Origin: Streptomyces sp. GC420
GTDB lineage: Bacteria; Actinomycetota; Actinomycetes; Streptomycetales; Streptomycetaceae
DNA: 36,930 nucleotides
Assembly (NCBI RefSeq): GCF_009916105.1
Contig: NZ_JAAAXQ010000028.1
Span: 1 to 36,930, forward strand
Direction of reading: 5' to 3'
Every line of letters starts with the position of its first letter. The first letter of the stretch is position 1. Below, in pieces: positions 1-7,060 of this stretch. The notes below the pieces were generated by a model. That model worked only from the letters and a program-made list of their open reading frames with translations, was not told where the DNA came from and made no database searches. Made by a program: the position numbers and the translations under genes.

Positions 1-440
1 CCCCGTACGTCTCTCCCCCGTTGCCCCCGTGTCCCCCGTCGACGTCAACCACCGTCATGTACGCGGTGTGCTGACGCCCGGTGCCGCGAGCGCACCCCCG
101 CCCGCTCACAGCACCGGACTTCTCCGTGCTCCGGCCGACGTCGTGCAGACGCGTGACCACTGCGCTTCGGGTCGTGCTGTGCAGCGTGTTCATCCCGCGC
201 CCCCCGTCGGTGGAGTCTGTCTTTCGTGCTGTCTTCGTTCCGTGTGGCAAAAGACTGCCGGGCCAGTTTCATGGCGCTGTCCGCCGACTGTCACAGGCCT
301 GTCACAGGGGTGCCCGACAGGAGCCGCACAGCCGGTTCACGGGGATTGGCGGTAGTCCGCGCCGGGTGGCCGGAGACGGGGTGAACCGGGTAATGGCAGG
401 CAGGTCGAACTGCGGACGGCCGGTACGACACAATGACGCC
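1..440. other. Intergenic region upstream of afsQ1
   Basis: This 440-base stretch has no convincing gene. In S. coelicolor the sigma factor gene sigQ is divergent from afsQ1; here only a short open minus-strand frame from the ATG at 58 runs off the left edge and it has no visible ribosome-binding site, so sigQ, if present, lies mainly outside the window. The one strong element is the AfsQ1-type direct repeat at 290-305. The several overlapping open frames here lack normal Streptomyces codon bias and are treated as shadows. Confidence 0.6.
290..305. promoter_or_regulatory. AfsQ1 binding box, GTCAC-N6-GTCAC
   Basis: The sequence reads GTCAC AGGCCT GTCAC, two identical pentamers six bases apart. 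This is an exact match to the GTnAC-n6-GTnAC consensus described for AfsQ1 in S. coelicolor. It lies about 135 bp upstream of the afsQ1 start, where autoregulation and control of a divergent sigQ would be expected. Binding itself is inferred, not shown. Confidence 0.75.
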
Positions 441-1118
441 GTGCCTTTCCTGTTGCTGATCGAGGACGACGACGCCATCCGCACGGCCCTCGAACTCTCG
501 CTCACCCGCCAGGGCCACCGTGTGGCCACGGCGGCCTCGGGCGAGGACGGGCTGAAACTGCTGCGTGAGCAGCGGCCGGACCTGATCGTGCTGGACGTGA
601 TGCTGCCGGGCATCGACGGTTTCGAGGTGTGCCGGCGGATCAGGCGTACGGACCAGCTGCCCATCATCCTGCTCACCGCGCGCAGCGACGACATCGACGT
701 CGTGGTCGGCCTGGAGTCCGGCGCGGACGACTACGTCGTCAAGCCGGTCCAGGGACGGGTGCTGGATGCCCGGATCCGGGCCGTGCTCAGGCGCGGGGAG
801 CGGGAGTCCAACGACTCGGCGAGCTTCGGCAGCCTGGTCATCGACCGTTCCGCGATGACGGTCACCAAGAACGGCGAAGACCTCCAGCTGACGCCGACCG
901 AGCTGCGGCTTCTGCTGGAGCTCAGCCGCAGGCCGGGACAGGCGCTGTCCCGGCAGCAGCTGCTGCGGCTGGTGTGGGAGCACGACTACCTCGGGGACTC
1001 GCGGCTCGTGGACGCCTGTGTGCAGCGGCTGCGCGCGAAGGTCGAGGACGTGCCGTCCTCGCCGACCCTGATCCGTACCGTGCGCGGTGTCGGCTACCGG
1101 CTGGACGCCCCGCAGTGA
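441..1118 (+). CDS. afsQ1: AfsQ1, OmpR-family response regulator
   Basis: DNA-binding response regulator of 225 residues in the cytoplasm; it is phosphorylated by the adjacent kinase AfsQ2. The receiver domain occupies about residues 1-115, with the acidic pair at 9-10, the phospho-acceptor Asp52 in the run LDVMLPGIDG, the switch Thr in LLTAR and the conserved Lys in VVKPV. A winged-helix C-terminal domain follows to the end (GVGYRL). The GTG start at 441 places the protein exactly at MPFLLLIEDDD, the family N-terminus; the open frame continues upstream but lacks coding bias. In S. coelicolor AfsQ1/Q2 links nitrogen and glutamate signals to antibiotic production and development. The stop overlaps the afsQ2 start (GTGA). 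Identity with AfsQ1 is recognised from near-identity to the remembered S. coelicolor protein. Confidence 0.95.
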   Translation: MPFLLLIEDDDAIRTALELSLTRQGHRVATAASGEDGLKLLREQRPDLIVLDVMLPGIDGFEVCRRIRRTDQLPIILLTARSDDIDVVVGLESGADDYVVKPVQGRVLDARIRAVLRRGERESNDSASFGSLVIDRSAMTVTKNGEDLQLTPTELRLLLELSRRPGQALSRQQLLRLVWEHDYLGDSRLVDACVQRLRAKVEDVPSSPTLIRTVRGVGYRLDAPQ

Positions 1119-2698
1119 GGGAGGCCGCCGCGGCGCGGCGCCGCCGGTCCATATTCTCGGCGCTCCGCTGGACCAGCCTGCGGCTGCGGCTCGTCGTCGT
1201 CTTCGCGCTGGTCGCGCTGACCGCGGCCGTGTCCGCCTCCGGCATCGCCTACTGGCTCAACCGCGAGGCGGTCCTGACCCGCGCGCAGGACGCGGCGCTC
1301 AACGACTTCCGGCAGTCGCTCCAGGACCATGCGGGCAATCTGCCGCTGCGCCCCGACTGCGAGCGGCTGAAGCGGGCCGCCATCGACATGGCCGAGGACA
1401 GCACGCAGGGCTACAGCGTGCTGCTCATCGACACGGACGCCAACGGGCGCACGTGCGCCGGCAACTCCGATCTCGACTCCTTCACCCGTGACGACGTACC
1501 CGACCGGCTCCAGGACGCCGTGAACGACCGGCTGAGCCGGAAGGAGAGCAGGGACCCGTACCACCTGTACTGGCAGCGGATCGAGCTGCGCGGCGATCCG
1601 TACCTGGTGGGCGGGGCGAAGGTGATGGGGGACGGACCCACCGGCTACATGCTGAAGTCCCTGGTCCCGGAGCGCGAGGACCTCAACTCGCTGGCCTGGT
1701 CCCTGGGAATCGCGACGGCGCTGGCACTGGTCGGCTCCGCGCTGCTGGCGCAGGCGGCCGCGACGACCGTGCTGAAGCCGGTGCAGCGCCTCGGTGAGGC
1801 GGCCAGGCGGCTCGGTGAGGGCAGGCTGGACACCCGGCTGCAGGTCTCGGGCACGGACGAACTGGCGGACCTGTCACGGACGTTCAACCGGGCGGCGGCG
1901 GCTCTGGAGAAGAAGGTCGACGACATGAGCGCCCGCGAGGAGGCAAGCCGCCGCTTCGTCGCCGACATGTCGCACGAGCTCCGTACGCCGCTGACCGCGA
2001 TCACCGCCGTGACGGAGGTGCTGGAGGAGGAGACGGACAATCTCGATCCGATGATCGCGCCGGCCGTGACCCTGGTGGTCAGCGAGACCCGGCGGCTGAA
2101 CGATCTCGTCGAGAACCTGATGGAGGTCACCCGTTTCGACGCGGGCACGGCGCGTCTGGTGCTGGACGACGTGGACGTCGCCGACCAGGTCACGGCCTGC
2201 ATCGACGCGCGGGCCTGGCTGGACGCGGTGGAGCTGGACGCCGAGCGGGGCATCATGGCCAGGCTCGATCCGCGGCGGCTCGACGTCATCCTGGCGAACC
2301 TCATCGGCAACGCCCTCAAGCACGGCGGGTCCCCGGTGCGGGTGTCGGTGCGCACGGAGGACGGGCTGCTGGTCATCGAGGTCCAGGACAACGGTCCCGG
2401 CATCCCCGAGGACGTCCTGCCGCACGTCTTCGACCGCTTCTACAAGGCGAGCGCCTCCCGGCCGCGCTCCGAGGGCAGCGGCCTCGGCCTGTCGATCGCG
2501 CTGGAGAACGCCCACATCCACGGCGGCGACATCACGGCCGCCAACCGTCCCGAGGGCGGTGCGGTCTTCACCCTGCGGCTGCCGGCCGGGGACTCGGAGC
2601 CGGCGCGGGACGAGGACACGGCGGCGCGGCCCACCGCTCCGGGTTCCGGCCCGGTCCCGGCCTCCGGCTCCGCGCCGGTGGAAGGCGGTGCGCGATGA
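1115..2698 (+). CDS. afsQ2: AfsQ2, membrane sensor histidine kinase
   Basis: Sensor kinase of 527 residues that phosphorylates AfsQ1. An N-terminal membrane helix at about 25-47 is followed by an extracytoplasmic sensor region (about 50-190), a second helix (about 192-215), a HAMP domain (about 216-270), the H-box with His287 in DMSHELRTPLTAI, and a C-terminal ATPase domain with the N-box (NLIGNALKHGG), G1 (DNGPGIP) and G2 (GSGLGLSIA) motifs. The GTG start is taken because it overlaps the afsQ1 stop by four bases, giving translational coupling. The C-terminal 35 or so residues are a Pro/Ala-rich tail. The stop in turn overlaps the ATG of the lipoprotein gene, so the three genes form one operon. 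Confidence 0.95.
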   Translation: MREAAAARRRRSIFSALRWTSLRLRLVVVFALVALTAAVSASGIAYWLNREAVLTRAQDAALNDFRQSLQDHAGNLPLRPDCERLKRAAIDMAEDSTQGYSVLLIDTDANGRTCAGNSDLDSFTRDDVPDRLQDAVNDRLSRKESRDPYHLYWQRIELRGDPYLVGGAKVMGDGPTGYMLKSLVPEREDLNSLAWSLGIATALALVGSALLAQAAATTVLKPVQRLGEAARRLGEGRLDTRLQVSGTDELADLSRTFNRAAAALEKKVDDMSAREEASRRFVADMSHELRTPLTAITAVTEVLEEETDNLDPMIAPAVTLVVSETRRLNDLVENLMEVTRFDAGTARLVLDDVDVADQVTACIDARAWLDAVELDAERGIMARLDPRRLDVILANLIGNALKHGGSPVRVSVRTEDGLLVIEVQDNGPGIPEDVLPHVFDRFYKASASRPRSEGSGLGLSIALENAHIHGGDITAANRPEGGAVFTLRLPAGDSEPARDEDTAARPTAPGSGPVPASGSAPVEGGAR

Positions 2699-3294
2699 GG
2701 ACACGTGCGCTGTGCGCCGCCGCGCTCCTGGCACCGCTCCTGCTGTTGACCGGCGGGTGCGGGATCCGCACGACCCAGGTACCGGTGGACGCCGGCCCCG
2801 CGCCCTCGCGGGTGCCGTGCGAGACGCCCGACGACGTGGCCACGCAGTCCGGGTCGACCCTCGACGTGCACGTGTACCTGGTGTGCCGCTCGCAACTGGT
2901 CGCCGTGAACCGCTCGGTGCGGCTGGCGCAGGATCCCGGGGAGTCCGACGGTCTCCAGGTGGCGCAGACGCTCCTCGCCGAACTCCAGAAGCGGCCCTCC
3001 GACGCCGAGTCCGACTCCAACCTCACGACGAGCGTGGACCGGTCGCTGCGGGTCCGGGACGGGCGCGGGAAGGACCCGGCGGACGCCCTGCGGCTGAGCC
3101 GTGAACCGATGGACCTGACGGCGTACGCCCTGGCCCAGCTCATCTGCACCTATGCCGGGACCGTGGCCTCCGACGCGGACGGGACGGTGCTGCTGGGCGG
3201 GCCGTCGGACGCGGAGCCGCGCCGGTACGCGTGCACGGAGCAGCTGAAGTCGGCGCCCGAGGCGGTGCCGACGCTGGGCACGGAACGCCCCTGA
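2695..3294 (+). CDS. Lipoprotein of the afsQ operon
   Basis: Predicted lipoprotein of 199 residues. It begins with Arg residues, a Leu/Ala-rich signal peptide and a lipobox-like LLTGGC, so the mature protein would start at Cys near residue 22 and be anchored outside the membrane. The body resembles GerMN-type lipoproteins (segments around LAQTLLAEL-like and YALAQLICTYAG). Its ATG overlaps the afsQ2 stop (ATGA), which argues for co-translation with the sensor. In S. coelicolor the equivalent third gene of the afsQ operon is also a lipoprotein, and a role in modulating or sensing for AfsQ2 is a reasonable inference. The precise function is unknown. Confidence 0.85.
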   Translation: MRTRALCAAALLAPLLLLTGGCGIRTTQVPVDAGPAPSRVPCETPDDVATQSGSTLDVHVYLVCRSQLVAVNRSVRLAQDPGESDGLQVAQTLLAELQKRPSDAESDSNLTTSVDRSLRVRDGRGKDPADALRLSREPMDLTAYALAQLICTYAGTVASDADGTVLLGGPSDAEPRRYACTEQLKSAPEAVPTLGTERP

Positions 3295-3372
3295 CGGCGC
3301 AATCCCCGTCCCGGGAAGGGGTATTCGGCGCGTGCCGGAACCGATCCCGCCGGTGCTCGCGTCTTGGGTGGC

Positions 3373-3945
3373 GTGCAGCAGCGTCACGGTCCGAGCGGCT
3401 TGGCCGGCATCCGACTTCGCGCGGCGGGACTCGGTCTCCTCGCCGCGCATCTGCTGGTCGTCGGGTGGCTGACCCTTCGACCACTGGACGTCCTCTGGGT
3501 GACCGCACCCAACCTCCGCCCACTGGCCGGCATAAGGGCCGATCTGGCGCTGGGAGGCGTCGAGGCCGCCCAGCGCATCGGTGAGGGGCTGCTGCTGCTC
3601 GCCCCGCTGGGTGTGCTGCTGCCGATGGCCGACGGACGGCTCCATGTCTCTCCGCTGGTCTCGCTGATGCGCACGGTCGCGGCCGGCACGCTGATCTCGC
3701 TCGGGATCGAGCTGCTGCAGACCGGGGTGCCGGGGCAGGTCGTGGACGTCGACTCGCTGCTGCTGAACGGCGCCGGGGTGGCGCTGGCTCACCTGGCGGT
3801 GGTCCCGGCCGGCCGGGCGTGGCTCCGCCGCAGGTCGGACGAGCCGCGGCAGGTGACCGTGCTGAAGGAGGAGGCTCCCCCCTCGAAGGAGGAGACCTCT
3901 CAGGGGGCGACCCCGACGATTCCCAGGGTCGGGATCGCTCCATAG
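3373..3945 (+). CDS. VanZ-like membrane protein
   Basis: About 190 residues. Hydrophobic segments near residues 15-38, 65-90, 100-120 and 125-145 and the segment LISLGIELLQTGVPGQVVDVDSLLLNGAGV match the VanZ-like family, whose members carry a conserved E-x2-Q and D-x-D-x3-N-x2-G signature. The C-terminus is a charged tail rich in Glu, Pro and Ser. The start is uncertain: GTG at 3373 is chosen, but TTG at 3364 is in frame and neither has a clear Shine-Dalgarno. It follows the afsQ lipoprotein by about 78 bp and may be separately transcribed. VanZ relatives affect cell-envelope properties, but no reaction is established. Confidence 0.75.
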   Translation: MQQRHGPSGLAGIRLRAAGLGLLAAHLLVVGWLTLRPLDVLWVTAPNLRPLAGIRADLALGGVEAAQRIGEGLLLLAPLGVLLPMADGRLHVSPLVSLMRTVAAGTLISLGIELLQTGVPGQVVDVDSLLLNGAGVALAHLAVVPAGRAWLRRRSDEPRQVTVLKEEAPPSKEETSQGATPTIPRVGIAP

Positions 3946-4013
3946 AGTGACGCTTTGCCCGCTTCGCGTATCTACATTGGAGACATCGAATCCGATCACG
4001 CGAAGGAGCTCTC

Positions 4014-4217
4014 ATGACCGCCCTGGTCCGCCCCAGTGAAGGCCGCATGATCGGCGGTGTGTGCGCAGCGCTGGCCAGGCGCTTCGGCATCTCCGCCACG
4101 ACGATGCGGGTGATCTTCGTGGTCTCCTGCCTGCTGCCCGGCCCGCAGTTCCTGATCTACCTGGCGCTGTGGATATTCCTCCCGTCGGAGAAGAGTCGCG
4201 CGGGCACCGCCTGGTGA
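4014..4217 (+). CDS. PspC-domain membrane protein
   Basis: Small protein of 67 residues consisting of a single PspC domain. The N-terminus has the typical RPSEGRMIGGVCAALARRFG block, followed by one long hydrophobic helix (about residues 33-57, RVIFVVSCLLPGPQFLIYLALWIFLP) ending in the family's LWIFLP motif. A strong AAGGAG Shine-Dalgarno lies six bases before the ATG. PspC proteins belong to phage-shock or envelope-stress systems; no PspA is nearby, so its partner is unknown. It is convergent with the lipoprotein gene downstream. Confidence 0.88.
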   Translation: MTALVRPSEGRMIGGVCAALARRFGISATTMRVIFVVSCLLPGPQFLIYLALWIFLPSEKSRAGTAW

Positions 4218-4218
4218 C

Positions 4219-4277
4219 TCCGCCCGCGACCGGGCGGGCTCCGCACTCGCGGGTCCGCGCTGCCGCGGGCTCCGCGG
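4219..4277. terminator. Bidirectional terminator hairpins
   Basis: Immediately after the PspC stop, CCGCCCG-CGAC-CGGGCGG-type pairing (4219-4238) forms a seven-base stem with a four-base loop. A second GC hairpin, CCGCGG-GCT-CCGCGG, lies at 4263-4277. They separate two convergent genes and probably end both transcripts. Confidence 0.55.
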
Positions 4278-4281
4278 GCCG

Positions 4282-4998
4282 TCAGGAGCCGGTGACGCCC
4301 GCGAGCTTCTCCATCTGCTTGTCCGCGATCCGCCGCGGCACCCTCGGATCGGTGCGCTTCGCGTCGAAGGACAGCGCCATCATGCGTACAACGGTCGATC
4401 CGCCGCGCACCACGACGATGTGCAGTGGCAGCCGGGTGTCGGAGTCGGTCGCGGTCGCGGTGAAGCTGACCGACTCGTCGCCGCCCTCGGGCGCGTAGTC
4501 CACGGCCCTGATGTCCTCGTACCTCCCCGTCCGCTCCTGGACGGTGGCCAGGAAGGCGCTGCCGCAGTCGCGCAGCGCGGCCCGCAGGCCGGCCAGGACG
4601 TCCTTCGCGGTCGCCGGTTCGTAGGAGCTGAGGGAGACGGATACGGCGAGGTCGGGGTCGCGGGGGGTGCCGAGGCCACGGCTCACGGTGTCGAGGGCCC
4701 GGCCGTCGGGCTCGTCGCCCAGGATGTCGGCGATGGGCTGGCACTCACGGGCGTCGGCCTCCGGCTGCCCCTCGGGGCCGGAGGAGGCCCTGTCGTCGGC
4801 GACCTGGTAGCCGGGCACGTCGCCCCGGGCGAGGCCGGCTTCCTCCAGCCGGCTCTCGCTGAGGACGGCGGCCTCTCCCGGTCTGCCGTCACCGTCTGTC
4901 CCGCCGACGGCTCCGCAGGCAGAGGTGAGCAGCAGGGCCGGAACGGTGAACACGGCCACGGCAAGTGCGGTGCCCGTAGTCTGCGCCTTCGCACGCAT
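4282..4998 (-). CDS. Conserved Streptomyces lipoprotein
   Basis: Secreted lipoprotein of 238 residues. A signal peptide (about 1-27) ends in the lipobox LLTSAC, with Cys28 as the expected lipidated residue. The mature part has two Cys residues, one in ARECQPIADILG and one in RDCGSAF, that could form a disulfide, and no membrane segments. The overall layout resembles the PknH-like or sensor-domain lipoproteins common in actinomycetes, but I do not recognise a named family with certainty. It is convergent with the PspC gene and faces away from the afsQ operon. No catalytic motif is visible. Confidence 0.8.
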   Translation of the reverse strand: MRAKAQTTGTALAVAVFTVPALLLTSACGAVGGTDGDGRPGEAAVLSESRLEEAGLARGDVPGYQVADDRASSGPEGQPEADARECQPIADILGDEPDGRALDTVSRGLGTPRDPDLAVSVSLSSYEPATAKDVLAGLRAALRDCGSAFLATVQERTGRYEDIRAVDYAPEGGDESVSFTATATDSDTRLPLHIVVVRGGSTVVRMMALSFDAKRTDPRVPRRIADKQMEKLAGVTGS

Positions 4999-5144
4999 CT
5001 CTCGTCGTACCTCTCATCGGTCGTGCGCGCGCCGCGCCGCCGCCCGCACGGTGTCGTTCGATCGGCCGGGCGGGCGGCCGAGGGTCTGTCGGGGGAGGCC
5101 GGACCTGCGCGGCCCAGGGCCGACCGGCCCGGGGCCCGGGAAAG

Positions 5145-5183
5145 CGGCGGGGCGCACACCGTCCGCCGGTGCGCGCCCCGCCG
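5145..5183. terminator. Terminator of the small secreted protein gene
   Basis: CGGCGGGGCGCAC (5145-5157) pairs with GTGCGCGCCCCGCCG (5169-5183) apart from a two-base bulge, with an 11-base loop. It lies about 20 bp after the stop of the minus-strand gene ending at 5205. Confidence 0.6.
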
Positions 5184-5204
5184 TTCACGGCACGGCCGGG
5201 TGGC

Positions 5205-5510
5205 TCAGCCGAGGGGCAGGCCGTTGACCCCGAGTCCCTGGGTGGGCAGTCCGCCGAGCAGACCGGTGACCGGGCCGAGGGCGCCGGCCGGGGCCGGGCG
5301 CTTGACGTTCTTGGCCGGGAGGGTGTGCGCCTTGGCGGGCAGCGTGTTCGCGTTGTGCACGACGGGGAGGTTGCCGGCCGGGAGGGCGCCGGTGACCGCG
5401 TCCGCCCCTGGCACGGGGAGCGGGAGGGCGGCGGCGGTGCCCGCCGCCGCGGCGGCGAAGGCGGCACCGAGTACGGCGACACCGAGGGTCTTTGCAGCTG
5501 ACTGCTTCAT
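5205..5510 (-). CDS. Small secreted protein, Ala/Pro/Leu rich
   Basis: Protein of 101 residues with a clear Sec signal peptide: MKQSAAKTLG, then an Ala-rich hydrophobic core and a probable cleavage after TAAA near residue 28. The mature peptide of about 70 residues is rich in Leu, Pro, Ala, Gly and Asn (for example LPLPVPGADAVTGALPAGNL) and has no Cys. The ATG has a good GGAGG about nine bases upstream. It superficially recalls chaplin or rodlin-type surface proteins, but the chaplin signature (GNSPGN, paired Cys) is absent. A dedicated promoter between it and add and a strong hairpin downstream suggest monocistronic expression. The function is unknown. Confidence 0.8.
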   Translation of the reverse strand: MKQSAAKTLGVAVLGAAFAAAAAGTAAALPLPVPGADAVTGALPAGNLPVVHNANTLPAKAHTLPAKNVKRPAPAGALGPVTGLLGGLPTQGLGVNGLPLG

Positions 5511-5584
5511 CGGGTGAATTCCTCCGCTGGATGGCTGGGGCGACTCATGAACGTAGCCAGCGCGCGGCGAGACCCGCAAAAGAT

Positions 5585-5620
5585 CGAAACGGCCGGAGTG
5601 TCGTTTCTCCGGCCGTTTCG
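5585..5620 (-). terminator. Rho-independent-like terminator of add
   Basis: A perfect 14-base stem, CGAAACGGCCGGAG (5585-5598) with CTCCGGCCGTTTCG (5607-5620), encloses an eight-base loop. On the minus strand it is followed within a few bases by a TTTT run. It sits about 35 bp after the add stop and upstream of the small secreted protein gene, insulating the two. Confidence 0.8.
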
Positions 5621-5655
5621 CCCCGGCGTTTCCCGGGGCGTCGGCGAGGCGCCTC

Positions 5656-6822
5656 TCAGCCCTCGCCCCCCGGAGAAGCACTGGTGGGGGCGGGGGCCGG
5701 GGCGGTCTGCCGGAAAAGCCACTCGGACTTGAGTTCCGCGTAACCCGGCTTGATGACCTCGCTGATCATGGCGAGACGTTCATCGAAAGGAATGAAGGCG
5801 GACTTCATCGCATTGACGGTCAGCCATTGCATGTCGTCCAGCGAATATCCGAACGCGTCGACCAGGTGCTCGAATTCAAGGCTCATGCTGGTACCGCTCA
5901 TCAGCCGGTTGTCCGTGTTGACCGTCACCCGGAAGAGCAGCCGGCGCAGCAGTCCGATCGGATGCTCGGCATACGAGGAGGCGGCGCCCGTCTGGAGGTT
6001 GGATGTCGGGCACATCTCCAGCGGGATGCGCTTGTCCCGGACGTACGAGGCGAGCCGGCCCAGCCTGACCTCGCCGTCCTCGCCCGTCTCGATGTCGTCG
6101 ATGATGCGGACGCCGTGGCCGAGGCGGTCGGCGCCGCACCACTGCAGGGCCTGCCAGATGGACGGCAGCCCGAAGGCCTCGCCGGCGTGGATGGTGAAGT
6201 GGTTGTTCTCCCGCTTGAGGTACTCGAAGGCGTCGAGGTGGCGGGTGGGCGGGTAGCCCGCCTCCGCGCCGGCGATGTCGAAGCCGACGACGCCCGAGTC
6301 GCGGTAGCGGTTGGCGAGTTCGGCGATCTCCAGGGCACGGGCGGCATGCCGCATCGCGGTGAGGATCGCGCCGACCCTGATCCGGTGGCCGTTCTCGCGG
6401 GCCCGCCGCTCGCCCTCGCGGAAACCCTCGTTGACGGCCTCGACGACCTCTTCCAGGCTCAGGCCTCCCTCGAGGTGCTGCTCGGGGGCGTAGCGGACCT
6501 CGGCGTAGACGACCCCGTCCTCCGCGAGGTCCTCCGCACACTCCGCGGCGACCCTGACGAGCGCCTCACGGGTCTGCATCACGGCGCAGGTGTGGGCGAA
6601 GGTCTCCAGATACCTCTCCAGGGACCCGGAGTCGGCGGCCTCCCTGAACCACAGGCCGAGCTTGTCGGCCTCGGTCTCGGGCAGGTCCGCATAGCCCGTG
6701 GCGCGGGCCAGTTCGATGACGGTGCCGGGCCGCAGCCCGCCGTCGAGGTGGTCGTGCAGCAGCACCTTGGGAGCCCGCCGGATCTGGTCCGGGCTCGGGA
6801 GGGTCCGGGTCTCGCTCGTCAT
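5656..6822 (-). CDS. add: Adenosine deaminase
   Basis: Zinc enzyme of 388 residues converting adenosine or deoxyadenosine to inosine or deoxyinosine in purine salvage. Metal and catalytic motifs are all present: HDHLDG at 23-28, the HAGEA box (His and catalytic Glu), LGHG with the metal-binding His, and NTDNR with the metal-binding Asp. Length fits the family. The ATG at 6822 is directly preceded by an in-frame GTG at 6825. A TAGAGT -10-like hexamer ends seven bases upstream of the ATG (6829-6834 on the minus strand), so the transcript may be leaderless. The palindrome CTACGCGCGTAG overlaps the promoter spacer, linking add to the nucleoside transporter genes. A TnpB element begins directly behind this promoter. 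Confidence 0.95.
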   Translation of the reverse strand: MTSETRTLPSPDQIRRAPKVLLHDHLDGGLRPGTVIELARATGYADLPETEADKLGLWFREAADSGSLERYLETFAHTCAVMQTREALVRVAAECAEDLAEDGVVYAEVRYAPEQHLEGGLSLEEVVEAVNEGFREGERRARENGHRIRVGAILTAMRHAARALEIAELANRYRDSGVVGFDIAGAEAGYPPTRHLDAFEYLKRENNHFTIHAGEAFGLPSIWQALQWCGADRLGHGVRIIDDIETGEDGEVRLGRLASYVRDKRIPLEMCPTSNLQTGAASSYAEHPIGLLRRLLFRVTVNTDNRLMSGTSMSLEFEHLVDAFGYSLDDMQWLTVNAMKSAFIPFDERLAMISEVIKPGYAELKSEWLFRQTAPAPAPTSASPGGEG

Positions 6823-6828
6823 CACCGC

Positions 6829-6857
6829 ACTCTAACGCCTACGCGCGTAGATCACGA
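6829..6857 (-). promoter_or_regulatory. add promoter with CTACGCGCGTAG operator (6839-6850)
   Basis: On the minus strand TAGAGT (6834-6829) fits a Streptomyces -10, placing transcription start at or next to the ATG. The 12-bp perfect palindrome CTACGCGCGTAG at 6839-6850 lies just upstream of the -10, inside the -35/-10 spacer, and would block polymerase if bound. The -35 (TCGTGA, about 17 bp upstream) is weak. The same palindrome occurs at 18137 and, with two changes, at 19349. Confidence 0.65.
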
Positions 6858-6881
6858 GTAACCGGAAAAGAGCAATCGCCG

Positions 6882-7043
6882 TCAGGGCGATTGGTCGTCC
6901 CCCTCCACGGCGGCGAGCGCGGCCTCAAGCATGTACACCAACTCGGAGTTGAGGGACCGGCGCTCGCGCTGTGCATGGGCGCGCAACCGGTCACGGAGCT
7001 CTCGGGGGAGACGCAGCGTCATCCGGACTTCCTCATCAGTCAT
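6882..7043 (-). CDS. Arc-like ribbon-helix-helix protein
   Basis: Protein of 53 residues with a near-complete Arc/MetJ-type fold: a short beta strand (VRMTLRLP), a helix (RELRDRLRAHAQRER) and a second helix (SLNSELVYMLEAALAAV). Such proteins are dimeric DNA binders or antitoxins. It starts with ATG at 7043, only 17 bp from the divergent TnpB start, with no Shine-Dalgarno but a CATAAT -10-like box ending six bases upstream, so it is probably translated from a leaderless message. Its position makes autoregulation of the shared promoter and control of TnpB likely; this is inference. Its C-terminal codons lie within the left-end inverted repeat. Confidence 0.8.
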   Translation of the reverse strand: MTDEEVRMTLRLPRELRDRLRAHAQRERRSLNSELVYMLEAALAAVEGDDQSP

Positions 7044-7060
7044 GGTGCTATTATGACAGC
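7044..7060. promoter_or_regulatory. Shared divergent promoter of RHH and tnpB
   Basis: The 17 bp between the two start codons contain TATTAT (7049-7054, plus strand) and CATAAT (7055-7050, minus strand), overlapping -10 candidates each six bases from its start codon. Both mRNAs would then be leaderless. TGCT at 7046-7049 and AGCA at 7058-7061 form a small inverted repeat across the region, a possible operator. The -35 elements would lie inside the opposing coding regions and are poor. Confidence 0.45.

Noticed and set aside
1..58. Minus-strand frame from ATG 58 running off the left edge, possible sigQ N-terminus
   Set aside because: Only 19 codons visible, Gly-rich, no Shine-Dalgarno and no sigma-factor motif; cannot be supported.
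629..1114. Upstream extension of the afsQ2 frame
   Set aside because: It is a shadow of afsQ1; coding bias belongs to the afsQ1 frame and the GTG at 1115 gives the normal kinase N-terminus.
3955..3987. TTGCCC/TACATT as a promoter for the PspC gene
   Set aside because: The spacer is only 12 bp, too short for a normal sigma-70-type promoter.
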